Shown piece by piece: positions 33,202 through 42,100 of a stretch of DNA of 43,845 nt. The stretch comes from Bacteroidales bacterium UBA4814 (GTDB taxonomy: Bacteria; Bacteroidota; Bacteroidia; Bacteroidales; UBA7960). Both the position numbers and the translations under genes were made by a program. The first letter of the stretch is position 1. Each line of letters opens with the position of its first letter. A model generated the notes under the pieces. That model did no database searches. It was not told the DNA's origin and saw only the letters and a program-made list of their open reading frames with translations. The DNA lies in NCBI GenBank assembly GCA_002402465.1, contig DHFW01000017.1, positions 15,295 to 59,139 on the forward strand. Direction: 5' to 3'.

Positions 33202-34626
33202 TTATTTTCCGCGTCCCTGCAAAATAATCAGCACTGTATAGATCAGGATTTTAAAATCGACAGCCAGCGACATGTTTTCCAAGTATAGCAGATCGTAGCG
33301 CAGGCGTTCGATCATTTGATCCACATTCTCGGCGTAGCCATATTTTACCTGGCCCCAACTGGTAATGCCAGGCTTTATTTTTTGCAGCAGGCGGTAGTGC
33401 GGGGCTTTTTTAACGATCCGATCAATATAATACTGCCGCTCGGGGCGGGGACCCACCAGCGACATGTTTCCAATAAGAACATTATAAAATTGTGGGATTT
33501 CGTCAAGCCTCACCTTACGCATAAAACGCCCGAAAGGGGTTATGCGGGGGTCGTCCTTGCAGCTAAGCTGTGGTCCATCCTTTTCGGCATCGATATACAT
33601 CGACCGGAACTTATGCATCATAAAGGGCTTGCCATGCAATCCTATGCGTTCGTGGGCATAAAATACAGGCCCTTTGGATGTGGCCTTTACAATAATGGCT
33701 GTTATCAGGAAAACCGGTGATAGCAGAACCAGGCCAAACAGCGAAATTACAATATCCATCAGGCGCTTTATTGACTGCTGCCAGGCCGGCATTAACCCGG
33801 GTTGTATCTGGATAAGTGGGGCACCGAATATGGAGGTCATTTTTACGGCTCCCAGCAAAATGTCGTGCAGCTCAGGAATCACTTTCACCACCACGTCCGA
33901 CTGGTACAACTCCGTGAGTATCTGGCTAATGTTTTTGTGCTCGCGCGGCTCAATAGCCAGGATGGCCTCTTCAATCTGGTATTCTTCAATAATATCTTTA
34001 AGGTCCTTAAACCAGCCCAGGTAAGGCAAATGGTCTTCAATAAGGTACTTATCGTAAATGTTAACGTTGACGTAGCCAATCAGATGGTTGCCCGATGATT
34101 TCTTCTGCAATTCCAGCTCATTAAAAATATCGAGGGCTTTTTTTTGACTCCCGATAATTATGGTGCGAAACCCAATAACCCGATTGTGAATTTTTTTGAT
34201 AAGAATAGTGGTAAGCACCAGCCTGAAGGTGGCTGTGAAAAAGAAATGAAAAACAAGCAAAAATAAAAAGGAACGGTAATATTCGCTGCTGGTGCTAACT
34301 TCCTGGTCGAGCAGCACAACAAAGAATATAACCAGCACACCAATCACCGAGGTAAAAAGGGTTTGACCAAATTGGCCCAGGCGCGAGGTGCGGAAAATGG
34401 ATTTGTAAGCCCCGCTTGCCCAGTAAAAAAGCAGCCAGAAAAGGGGAATAACGAGCAAGCCCGCAATGAGGTTTTCATCAATAAACAATTGCTCTTTGAA
34501 GGCACCAAGGCCAATGCTGTGGTTGGCCTTTCTGAAGCTGATAAAGAAAAACCAGGCCAGGGAGGCAGCCAGAAAATCGAACGCGATGTAACGGAAAAGG
34601 TGGATTCGTTGTAGTCTTTTATCCAT
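33202..34626 (-). CDS. Exopolysaccharide initiating sugar transferase (polyprenyl-phosphate glycosylphosphotransferase)
   Basis: This 474-residue membrane enzyme should transfer a sugar phosphate to undecaprenyl phosphate and so start polysaccharide repeat units. It has about four N-terminal membrane helices, a middle nucleotide-binding-like domain (about 160-260), another hydrophobic hairpin near 285-310 and the catalytic bacterial sugar transferase domain with KFRSMYIDAEKDGP, RKVRLDEIPQFYNVL and GNMSLVGPRPE. The layout resembles WcaJ and WbaP. The sugar is not predictable. The 200-base gap behind its start (34627-34826) shows no gene or clear promoter. Confidence 0.93.
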   Translation of the reverse strand: MDKRLQRIHLFRYIAFDFLAASLAWFFFISFRKANHSIGLGAFKEQLFIDENLIAGLLVIPLFWLLFYWASGAYKSIFRTSRLGQFGQTLFTSVIGVLVIFFVVLLDQEVSTSSEYYRSFLFLLVFHFFFTATFRLVLTTILIKKIHNRVIGFRTIIIGSQKKALDIFNELELQKKSSGNHLIGYVNVNIYDKYLIEDHLPYLGWFKDLKDIIEEYQIEEAILAIEPREHKNISQILTELYQSDVVVKVIPELHDILLGAVKMTSIFGAPLIQIQPGLMPAWQQSIKRLMDIVISLFGLVLLSPVFLITAIIVKATSKGPVFYAHERIGLHGKPFMMHKFRSMYIDAEKDGPQLSCKDDPRITPFGRFMRKVRLDEIPQFYNVLIGNMSLVGPRPERQYYIDRIVKKAPHYRLLQKIKPGITSWGQVKYGYAENVDQMIERLRYDLLYLENMSLAVDFKILIYTVLIILQGRGK

Positions 34627-34826
34627 GCTGGGATATTGGTTTCGCCAGTAGTTTTATGGCATCGGTTCGGTATATTGGGTTGCTTAAAATGAAATAAAGG
34701 AACGGGGAGGGGTATAATATTCTGATAACGCTTTGATGCATTACATATTGTTTGCTTTTGAACAAAGAAAATCTGCCGTTGCGAGCAACCGGTTGGGTTA
34801 TTTAAAAATAAACTGCAAAAGGTTAA

Positions 34827-35819
34827 TTATCCGAGCACCCTGGCATTGATGTCGATCTTATCCATAATCTGATATGCCAGCTCAAGCGAGCGGTATCCAT
34901 CTTCAATGGTAACCACTGGTTGGGTGTTTTCGGCAATCGAAGCCTGAAAAGTTTCCAGTTCGGTTTTGATGGCGTTAATGGGCTGAATTTCGGGCTTTTC
35001 AACCAAGATCTGCTTTTGCCCCCGGCCGTGGCCAAGGTCAATAATCATGGCGAAGGGATCCTGGTTGTTTTCTGCCGGCTTCATGCGTATGATCTCACTT
35101 TCCTTGGTCAGAAAATCAACGGAAATATAACCATCTTTCTGGAAGAAGCGCGTTTTGCGCATGTTTTTCATACTGATGCGGCTGGCCGTAAGGTTGGCTA
35201 CGCAGCCGTTGTTAAACTCCACACGGGCATTGGCAATATCGGGGGTTTCTGACACCACCGACACCCCGCTGGCCGAGATCTTTTTGATGGGCGAACGCAC
35301 CACATGCAGCACAATGTCAATGTCGTGTATCATTAAATCAAGAATTACCGGAACGTCTGTTCCCCTGGGATTGAACTGTGCCAGGCGGTGCGTTTCTATA
35401 AACATGGGATTGTTGAGAAACGGGTTTGCCGCAATAAAAGCCGGATTGAAGCGCTCCACATGCCCCACCTGCACCTTAACGCTGGCTTCACGAGCCACCT
35501 CAATCAGCTGGCGGGCTTCAGAAAGGGTGGTGGTAAGGGGTTTTTCAATAAAAACGTGGCGCGATCGCTTCAGTGCCCTTGCCGCATTGTCGAAATGCGA
35601 AATAGTAGGAGTCACAATATCCACTATCTGGCAAGCCTCTATCAGTTCATCGGCCGAGTTAAAACGCCTTATGCCAAATTTTTCTTCCACTTCGGTGCAT
35701 ATGTCCGGGTTCGGGTCGTAAAAACCAAGCAGATCAAAGCGGTCTGATTCAAGAATGCATTTAATGTGAATCTTGCCTAAATGGCCGGCACCCAGTACTC
35801 CAATTTTATTTACTTGCAC
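34827..35819 (-). CDS. Gfo/Idh/MocA-family NAD(P)-dependent oxidoreductase
   Basis: The 330-residue product begins with a Rossmann fold (NKIGVLGAGHLGKIH, residues 4-18), has the family EKPLTTT motif near residue 95 and VGHVERFNP shortly after. Such enzymes oxidise or epimerise sugars and inositols, and many act in nucleotide-sugar synthesis. Its place 200 bases before the initiating sugar transferase on the same strand suggests a role in the same polysaccharide pathway, but this is inference. Alternatives include biliverdin reductase-like roles. Confidence 0.88.
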   Translation of the reverse strand: MQVNKIGVLGAGHLGKIHIKCILESDRFDLLGFYDPNPDICTEVEEKFGIRRFNSADELIEACQIVDIVTPTISHFDNAARALKRSRHVFIEKPLTTTLSEARQLIEVAREASVKVQVGHVERFNPAFIAANPFLNNPMFIETHRLAQFNPRGTDVPVILDLMIHDIDIVLHVVRSPIKKISASGVSVVSETPDIANARVEFNNGCVANLTASRISMKNMRKTRFFQKDGYISVDFLTKESEIIRMKPAENNQDPFAMIIDLGHGRGQKQILVEKPEIQPINAIKTELETFQASIAENTQPVVTIEDGYRSLELAYQIMDKIDINARVLG

Positions 35820-35853
35820 AATAGGTTAGTTTAATGGTTCTGTTATGGTTTTG

Positions 35854-35861
35854 CAAATGTA
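35854..35861 (-). promoter_or_regulatory. Candidate promoter of the Gfo/Idh/MocA gene
   Basis: On the minus strand TACATTTG followed by CA fits TAnnTTTG fully and lies about 35 bases before the start codon. No clear -33 TTG is visible. The rest of the 230-base divergent gap to pcm (35862-36049) is A/T-rich without a recognised element. Confidence 0.45.
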
Positions 35862-36049
35862 AAAGATTTAATGTTTTTTGATCTGCTTTTTAATAAAAAC
35901 CATGACGGGATGATCTGAAGGATTAAAAAAAGTACTTGTTTTTGACCGGTTTTTCCGGATATTCACAAAGCTGATTTCCGAAAAAACTTCAGGAATTATT
36001 GATTATTTTAGCACATTGATAAGGGGTTGTTTTTTTTGAAAGTATTTTA

Positions 36050-36691
36050 ATGATCGATACCTACCGCCATAAGGGATTGCGCCGCAAGCTTGCCAATGAG
36101 GTTCGCCAGAAGGGAATTAAGGATGAGCTCGTGATTGGAGCCATTGAGCGCATTCCGCGGCATTTTTTTCTCGATTCTTCCTTCGTGGAGTTTGCTTACC
36201 AGGACAAGCCTTTTCCCATTGGGTCCGGGCAAACTATCAGTCAGCCCTACACCGTGGCTTTTCAAACCGAATTACTCGAAGTTAAAAAGGGTGATAAGGT
36301 GCTTGAGATCGGAACCGGGAGCGGGTACCAGGCCTGTGTGCTGCTCGAACTGGGCGCCAAGGTTTTCAGCATCGAAAGACACCACAGCCTTTATGTCAAG
36401 GCCAAAGCTCTGTTGCAAAAAATGGGTTACAATGCCAGACTTTTTTATGGCGATGGATATAAAGGCTTGCCGGCATTTGCTCCTTTCGACAAAATCCTGA
36501 TTACGGCAGGTGCTCCGGAGGCTCCCCCCGAATTGCTTAAACAACTGAAAATCGGCGGGATGATGGTTGTGCCGGTGGGCCCGGGCGAAACGCAGGTTAT
36601 GATGAGAATTATTAAAGTGGACGAAGACCAATATGAGTTGAGCGACTTCGGGCAGTTCCGCTTTGTGCCCATGCTTGGCAATAAGGAATGA
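36050..36691 (+). CDS. pcm: Protein-L-isoaspartate O-methyltransferase
   Basis: PCMT methylates damaged L-isoaspartyl residues with S-adenosylmethionine to start their repair. The 213-residue length is standard. Visible are the substrate-side motif IGSGQTISQPYTVA (about 61-74), the SAM-binding motif I VLEIGTGSGYQACVL, and the later FDKILITAGAPEAPPELLKQL. It is divergent from the oxidoreductase and followed after 87 bases by the DUF6272 gene. Confidence 0.96.
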   Translation: MIDTYRHKGLRRKLANEVRQKGIKDELVIGAIERIPRHFFLDSSFVEFAYQDKPFPIGSGQTISQPYTVAFQTELLEVKKGDKVLEIGTGSGYQACVLLELGAKVFSIERHHSLYVKAKALLQKMGYNARLFYGDGYKGLPAFAPFDKILITAGAPEAPPELLKQLKIGGMMVVPVGPGETQVMMRIIKVDEDQYELSDFGQFRFVPMLGNKE

Positions 36692-36778
36692 AATTTTCTG
36701 TATTTGTTGGTCCTTATAAATCAAATCTATATTTTTACCAGATAAATACCCGGTTTCTTACTGTATTTATTCTGTTTC

Positions 36779-37318
36779 ATGAGGCATCTTGAGGTTTTTC
36801 ATAATATTTTTTCTCCCGGCTCCAACGGTCAGTTGTTGCTTGCCTTCAACGGCGACTTCAGTCAGGATGTGATTGTTAGCCTTGGCGAAGTGGTTCGTAG
36901 TGAGGTGGCTGCGGGCAGCAACTCCGTTTTGGCAAAACGCGCCTTCACCGTATTTGTTGAAATGGCCCAGAACGTGCTTCACTATAGCCTCGAAAGGGGC
37001 GCCGGGGGGAAGGGCAGGGGGCGCTTCATATTGCTCCGGGGCAGCGATGGATTTCATTTGCTAACCTGCAACATTATCGACGCGGCCCGAATGGATTACC
37101 TGAGGCAACGTGTGGGTGAGATTAACCGCATGGGGCCGTCTGAACTGAAATCATCTTACCTTTCGAAACGCCGCCAGCTTATTCCTGAGGCAAACGGGGG
37201 TGCCGGGCTGGGCCTTATGGACATTGCTCGCCGTTCAGGCAAGCCTCTTGGCATTGGGTTTATGACCGAAGGAGAGGGTAAACTCCGGTTTTACCTCCGA
37301 TCCATAATTTCCTGGTAA
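36779..37318 (+). CDS. SiaB/DUF6272-like protein kinase-fold protein
   Basis: The 179-residue product resembles the SiaB family, related to histidine-kinase ATP-binding domains and anti-sigma-factor kinases. An N-box-like segment FVEMAQNVLHYS lies near residues 59-70, and GGAGLGLMDIARRSGKPLG near 140-158 looks like the glycine-rich ATP lid. In Pseudomonas, SiaB is the kinase in the SiaABCD pathway controlling biofilm formation; here no SiaA, SiaC or SiaD partner is adjacent. Its target is unknown. Confidence 0.72.
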   Translation: MRHLEVFHNIFSPGSNGQLLLAFNGDFSQDVIVSLGEVVRSEVAAGSNSVLAKRAFTVFVEMAQNVLHYSLERGAGGKGRGRFILLRGSDGFHLLTCNIIDAARMDYLRQRVGEINRMGPSELKSSYLSKRRQLIPEANGGAGLGLMDIARRSGKPLGIGFMTEGEGKLRFYLRSIISW

Positions 37319-37323
37319 ATTAA

Positions 37324-38550
37324 TCAGAATTGCGGGGTTTTATCGAGGGCATCGCGCAGGCCATTGCCTGTAATCATAAATGCCAGCACCATGAGCATGA
37401 TCATCAGGCCGGGAAAAAAAGCCAGATAACCTTTGTCGAGAATAATATAGCCGTAATGCTCCCTTATCATGGTGCCCCATGATGGCATTGGGGGTTGCAC
37501 TCCAATGCCCAGGAAACTCAACCCTGCTTCAATAAGGATGGCCGAGGCAAAGTTGGCCGTCGAAATTACAATGACCGGCCCCATGATGTTGGGAAGTATG
37601 TGCCGGGTAATGATGCGGTAGCTTCCGAGGCCCAACGCCTTGCCGGCTTCAACGAATTCCTTTTCGCGAAGGCTGAGTACCTGCCCGCGTGCCACGCGCG
37701 CCACATCTACCCACATGGTGAGCCCCACCGCCAGGAAAACCTGCCAGAAGCCCTTGCCAATGGCAAAAGTAATGGCAATCACCAGCAGCAGGGTAGGGAT
37801 AGACCATATCACATTTATCAGCCACATGATCAGATCGTCGAGCTTGCCGCGAAAATAGCCTGCCAGGCTGCCCAGGCTAACCCCAATGACCAGCGAAATG
37901 AATACCGCAATAAAGCCTACGGACAGAGAAACCCGTGTGCCAATGATCAACTGGCTGAGCATATCACGCCCGAACCGGTCGGTTCCGAGCAAAAACCTGC
38001 GCTGCACCAGGTGGTTTTGTGCTGCCTGCTGTTGCATGGCACCCAATGCCATGGTCTTCTTTTCACCCGAAAGGGTTAAAAAAGAAACGGAATCATTTAT
38101 TGCTTCGCCTGGTTCCTGCCCATGTTCCACCGCAAACAATACCTCGGGCAGCCAAACCCTGTTTTCGAGGCCCGGATATCCGGACTGGCCGGCGTATGTT
38201 TCGTAATGCAGCCAGGCATCCTCAAACCAAAAGTTTTGGACGGCAATAGTGGTGCGATCGGCTGGCTTTCCCCATACCATTTTTTTAAAAAGTGAAGTCT
38301 TTTCGGGCTCCCGGTTTTTGGTAACCAGCAACAGTTGTGCCTTATGGCCGGGCTTGTGAGCGGCCAGCTCAAGTTGCTGATGATTGGCAAAGGGTGTACT
38401 GTCGGGGGTAATCAGGTATCCAAAAATGGCGGCAAGGGCCGAAATCAGGATAAAAATCAGGCTTCCGAGCGCCAGGGGGTTGCGGCAAAACCTCCGCCAG
38501 GCCATTAGGCTCAGCGAGCCTTTTATGTCTTGCTGTTTTTTTCTGAACAC
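37324..38550 (-). CDS. OppC/DppC-type ABC transporter permease with a large insertion
   Basis: This 408-residue inner-membrane protein has the N-terminal helix (about 26-47), a roughly 135-residue periplasmic insertion (about 50-185), then the usual GTDRFGRDM motif (189-197) and five membrane helices with the EAA loop EFVEAGKALGLGSYRIITRHILPN. Family members are usually about 300 residues. It starts at a GTG (38550). No OppB, OppA or ATPase partner is adjacent. Role in peptide or nickel uptake, or lipid/peptide export, is undecided. Confidence 0.88.
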   Translation of the reverse strand: MFRKKQQDIKGSLSLMAWRRFCRNPLALGSLIFILISALAAIFGYLITPDSTPFANHQQLELAAHKPGHKAQLLLVTKNREPEKTSLFKKMVWGKPADRTTIAVQNFWFEDAWLHYETYAGQSGYPGLENRVWLPEVLFAVEHGQEPGEAINDSVSFLTLSGEKKTMALGAMQQQAAQNHLVQRRFLLGTDRFGRDMLSQLIIGTRVSLSVGFIAVFISLVIGVSLGSLAGYFRGKLDDLIMWLINVIWSIPTLLLVIAITFAIGKGFWQVFLAVGLTMWVDVARVARGQVLSLREKEFVEAGKALGLGSYRIITRHILPNIMGPVIVISTANFASAILIEAGLSFLGIGVQPPMPSWGTMIREHYGYIILDKGYLAFFPGLMIMLMVLAFMITGNGLRDALDKTPQF

Positions 38551-38568
38551 CTTCTGCAGTTATGCAGG

Positions 38569-38576
38569 CAAAATTA
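38569..38576 (-). promoter_or_regulatory. Candidate promoter of the OppC-like permease
   Basis: On the minus strand TAATTTTG fits the -7 consensus 18 bases before the GTG start, giving a very short leader. The small inverted repeat CTGCA-N4-TGCAG (38554-38567) lies between it and the start codon and could bind a repressor. Confidence 0.35.
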
Positions 38577-38690
38577 TAAAACAAAATGGTTTAATTACTG
38601 TTATCCCTTTTATGTTAAACCAGCTAAAGCAATAATGTCAAAACATTTTTTTCGTTATCTCATTAATTGGCATTATTTTAGTATAAAAAT

Positions 38691-38698
38691 TGACTTTG
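38691..38698 (+). promoter_or_regulatory. Possible promoter of the thioredoxin-like gene
   Basis: TGACTTTG matches 7 of 8 positions of the -7 consensus and has TTG (38667-38669) 21 bases upstream. Transcription near 38705 favours the ATG at 38720 over the one at 38708. Confidence 0.35.
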
Positions 38699-38719
38699 TT
38701 AAATAAAATGATCTTTTCA

Positions 38720-39277
38720 ATGAATAAGAAACTTTTCATCGCCGCCTTTTTTGTTTTTGCTTTTGGACTTTTGCTACAATTGCCTGCCACTGCCCAGGAA
38801 AAAAAGGTGAACTGGCTCAGCATTGAGGAAGCCCAGGACCTTCACAAAAAGAATCCCAAAAAGATTTTTGTTGATATTTATACCGACTGGTGCAGCTGGT
38901 GCAAGCGCATGGATGCCGAAACTTTTACCCATCCTGTAATTGTTGATTATATCAACGAAAACTTCTACGCGGTAAAACTTAATGCCGAACAAACCGATCC
39001 TATTGTTTTTAAGGGAGTTACTTATGAAAACGAGCGGGCGAAGGAAGGACAGCGCCGTGCAGCCCACAACTTTGCCATTGCCATTTTGCAGGGTCGCATG
39101 AGTTATCCTTCGGTGGCCTTTTTCGACGAAAACCTAAGCCTTATATACGCTCTCCCCGGGTTTCGCCCGCCTGCCCGCATGGAGCCGGTGCTTGTATTTT
39201 TCAGCGAAGACATCTACAAGACCAATCCCAATCTCGATGAGTTTACCGCCAGTTTTCAGGGAAAGCTTACCCAGTAA
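38720..39277 (+). CDS. Exported thioredoxin-family protein
   Basis: From the ATG at 38720 the product has 185 residues: a signal peptide (KKLFIAAFFVFAFGLLLQLPATA by parts, about 3-26), then a thioredoxin fold with the redox motif WCSWCK near residue 60 and a cis-proline in MSYPSVAFF. This resembles the DsbD C-terminal domain and DUF255-like thioredoxins, which act as reductases in the periplasm. The in-frame start at 38690 (TTG) or 38708 (ATG) would only lengthen the signal. No DsbD membrane partner is adjacent. Confidence 0.88.
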   Translation: MNKKLFIAAFFVFAFGLLLQLPATAQEKKVNWLSIEEAQDLHKKNPKKIFVDIYTDWCSWCKRMDAETFTHPVIVDYINENFYAVKLNAEQTDPIVFKGVTYENERAKEGQRRAAHNFAIAILQGRMSYPSVAFFDENLSLIYALPGFRPPARMEPVLVFFSEDIYKTNPNLDEFTASFQGKLTQ

Positions 39278-39281
39278 AAGT

Positions 39282-40901
39282 TTATAGCTGATGTTTGCAG
39301 TCAGTTTTTTTTCGCACTTGCTGCAGGTACCACCTGCAAATGCGTGCGTTGTAACTGTAAATGGGTTTGAGGGGCGCTAGCCCCTCTTTTTTTAACTGAT
39401 GTTCCAGTTCAGAGGTGAACTTATCGTAGCACATCCAGTCGGCAGCTTTAAGTTTGCGGGCCAGCACTATTCCGGGCGCGAATGGCTTAAGCATTTTTCT
39501 GATGCGTTTTTCAAGGCTCACTCTGCGGGGTTCTTTCATTTCTTCCTCATCAAAGAAAATGTTCAGGGGCTTGAAAAACTCATCTTCGAGTAACTGGTAG
39601 TAAAGCTGCTGGTTGAGGCGAAGGTCGAAAGGAACCTGGCGGAAAAGCTTGCGCAAGTCTTTGTGCCATAAAGGCAGTCGCAGGGCATAGCCAAAGAAAG
39701 GAAAAACCTGTGCCGACTGAAATATGAACTTTGAGCGTTTTTCCTTCACATCCCAATCCTCCACATAAACGCTGAAAAAAGGATCGGTGGCGCATTGGGG
39801 TGGGTTGTAGCCGGCAAACCACTCTTCCAGTCTTTTTATGATCTGATCTTTTGAGCTGTTGCTCAATGGGATAAACTGGAAGTATTTTTTTGCAATATGG
39901 GGGGGCAGGTTTTGAAGGTCGCGCTTGGTTTTTGCGGCTTTCTTCACATGGCCTCCTGCCAGAAAATCGCCTCCATGACCCGGGATAAACACGCTCTCGT
40001 CGGGGATGAGCTTATGATCTTTCAGATGCTTTACCGCAAAATATTCTTGCAAGTAGGGCATGGTATAGTTGTTTCCAACATAGCGGTAATAATCCTGAAA
40101 CACGGGGTCGTTTTGGAAGTTTCGGGTGTCCAGACTGCGGTAATCCACAAAGATCCACTCGTAGCCCAGCTCTTTGGCTACCCGCTGGCTCAGCTCCGAC
40201 TCCTTGTTGGGCCGCCCGTATGAAAAGCATATTACTTTCTGGTATCCGGCCAGCTTCAGCAAGCTTACAATCAGGCGAGAGTCGTAGCCGCCGCTTAAGG
40301 GTACCACCACCGTGCGGTCTTTTAATGAAATAATCAGCCTTTTAATTACATTTTTAAGCTTGTAAACCAGTTTTACTTTAAGTTCAGTAAGGCTTTCGCC
40401 CCAGAATGCCTTTGGCAGGAAGTAATTGTAAATTTCCGATTCGATGGTACCGTCGGGTTTTAGCAGCAGAATTTCAGCTGCACGCGATTTGTAAATGTCT
40501 TTTAGCAGGGTTTCGCGCCCCAGCACAAAGCCGGCCCCTAAAAATTCGTCGAAGGCTTCGGTATTGCATTGCTTTTCCTGTTTCATATTGAGCAACTGGT
40601 CGGAGCTGTCAGAAACCAGCCACCGACCGCCTTCCCAGGTATAAAATACCGGAAATATACTCATGGCCCCAGTGCTTATTATGATTCCTTCGGGGGTTTG
40701 CCTGATGATGGAAAAAGGCCCGTCAATGCTTTCAAGTTTCTCCCGGAGGGCTTTCCTGTCGCGAATGGGAAGCAAGTCATCGAGGGCACCGCTTTCATGA
40801 TAATGCCTGCTGTCGTTGTCGAAGAAGAAGCCCTTAAAATGCAGATCTTCCCTGGTGTGCCAGAAATAATTGTAGTTGTAAACCAAAAATACCTGGTTCA
40901 T
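39282..40901 (-). CDS. Asparagine synthetase-like protein lacking the glutaminase cysteine
   Basis: The 539-residue product has a diverged N-terminal glutamine-amidotransferase-like domain (about 1-165) and an ATP-pyrophosphatase synthetase domain with SGGYDSR (203-209) and the downstream GHGGDFLAGG. True class II glutaminases start Met-Cys; here residue 2 is Asn, so glutamine hydrolysis is not expected. Its start overlaps the glycosyltransferase stop by four bases (ATGA). Homologues in polysaccharide loci are thought to amidate sugar carboxylates. Free ammonia or another protein may supply the nitrogen. Confidence 0.88.
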   Translation of the reverse strand: MNQVFLVYNYNYFWHTREDLHFKGFFFDNDSRHYHESGALDDLLPIRDRKALREKLESIDGPFSIIRQTPEGIIISTGAMSIFPVFYTWEGGRWLVSDSSDQLLNMKQEKQCNTEAFDEFLGAGFVLGRETLLKDIYKSRAAEILLLKPDGTIESEIYNYFLPKAFWGESLTELKVKLVYKLKNVIKRLIISLKDRTVVVPLSGGYDSRLIVSLLKLAGYQKVICFSYGRPNKESELSQRVAKELGYEWIFVDYRSLDTRNFQNDPVFQDYYRYVGNNYTMPYLQEYFAVKHLKDHKLIPDESVFIPGHGGDFLAGGHVKKAAKTKRDLQNLPPHIAKKYFQFIPLSNSSKDQIIKRLEEWFAGYNPPQCATDPFFSVYVEDWDVKEKRSKFIFQSAQVFPFFGYALRLPLWHKDLRKLFRQVPFDLRLNQQLYYQLLEDEFFKPLNIFFDEEEMKEPRRVSLEKRIRKMLKPFAPGIVLARKLKAADWMCYDKFTSELEHQLKKEGLAPLKPIYSYNARICRWYLQQVRKKTDCKHQL

Positions 40902-42097
40902 CTTGTTTGTTTTTTTATGATTTCTTTAAAAAGTTCAATGTATTGGCGGGCCACGTTCTGGTGGCCAAAATGTTCGGTGGCATATTGCCTGATAGCCTTG
41001 CGATCGAAAGTTGTAAAGTTTTCAAATAATCTTTCCATGGCCAGGGCGAGTGCTTCAGGGTTTTGCGGATCTGCCAGCAAACCTTCGCTTTCGCGGATAA
41101 AACTTTCGGGCCCTCCTGCGCGGGTGGCAATTACAGGTAATCCGCTGGCCATGGCCTCGATAAATACTACCCCAAAAGCCTCGAACTGACTGGCCAGCAC
41201 AAAGGCATGGGCCGACTGCATGCAGGAAGCTACCTGGTCGCGGTTTAGCTTCCCCTTGAAAGTGATTTTGGCTGCAAGACTCTTTCTTTCAACCAGTTGT
41301 TCAAGTTTTCCGCGCTCCGGGCCGTCCCCGCCAATAATCAGCCTGAAGTCTTCCTTTTGTTTACCGGCAAGCATTGAAAAGGCTTCAATAAGCGTATCCA
41401 TCCCCTTAAGGGGAATAAGGTTGGCCAGGGAAAAAAAGTAAAAGGGTTTTAAAGGCAAAGGTATGGAGGCCGGAACGAAAAAATCGATATCGACCATATT
41501 GGGTATGCTGAGCAAGTTGGTCGCCGATCCTGGTGCAATTTGTTTAATAAAAGGCTGCAAGGCATCGCTCACGGTAATTACTTTTTCAGCACCTTCGAAA
41601 GCCTCTTGCAGATAGGGAAAAAACCAGGGATCGAACATGCGCATGGCCTCTTCGGTGTTGTAGATAAACCGGCTGCGATGCTCGGTGATTACATAAGGCA
41701 CCTCATATTTTTCCCTGATAAAGGCCGCCACCAGTCCGGCCCAAATGCTGCTGTGTGCCAAAATGATGTCGGGCTTGCCATAAATGTCCTGATAGTTTTT
41801 GTAAAAACGCAGCATCATATTTACCCAGCCATGGAAATTTGGCTTGTTTGAAAAGGGGATGATCCAGTATTTCCGAAGGTGCTCGGTAATGCCATCAGAC
41901 AAGATGCAATGCCGGGTGCTCGATTTGAAAAGATCGCCGGGCCGCAGGGTGCGCAGGCTGGTGTGAAGGCCGGCCAGGACGTCAACCTGCACTCCTTCGC
42001 GGGCCAAAGCTACTGCGTGCTCGCGAAAGAAATACCCTCCGTTTGGAGGATACCACGAAGGAATGACAAGCACTTTTATTTCCTTTTCGGATGCCAT
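40898..42097 (-). CDS. Glycosyltransferase family 4
   Basis: The 399-residue enzyme has two Rossmann-like halves. The N-terminal part has IPSWYPPNGGYFFREHA (about 12-28); the C-terminal part has the donor-binding EAFGVVFIEAMASGLPVIAT with the EX7E motif. GT4 enzymes usually retain anomeric configuration and build polysaccharide repeat units. It is the middle gene of a minus-strand trio, 3 bases after the flippase and overlapping the next gene. Donor and acceptor cannot be read. Confidence 0.92.
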   Translation of the reverse strand: MASEKEIKVLVIPSWYPPNGGYFFREHAVALAREGVQVDVLAGLHTSLRTLRPGDLFKSSTRHCILSDGITEHLRKYWIIPFSNKPNFHGWVNMMLRFYKNYQDIYGKPDIILAHSSIWAGLVAAFIREKYEVPYVITEHRSRFIYNTEEAMRMFDPWFFPYLQEAFEGAEKVITVSDALQPFIKQIAPGSATNLLSIPNMVDIDFFVPASIPLPLKPFYFFSLANLIPLKGMDTLIEAFSMLAGKQKEDFRLIIGGDGPERGKLEQLVERKSLAAKITFKGKLNRDQVASCMQSAHAFVLASQFEAFGVVFIEAMASGLPVIATRAGGPESFIRESEGLLADPQNPEALALAMERLFENFTTFDRKAIRQYATEHFGHQNVARQYIELFKEIIKKQTR

Positions 42098-42100
42098 GGC

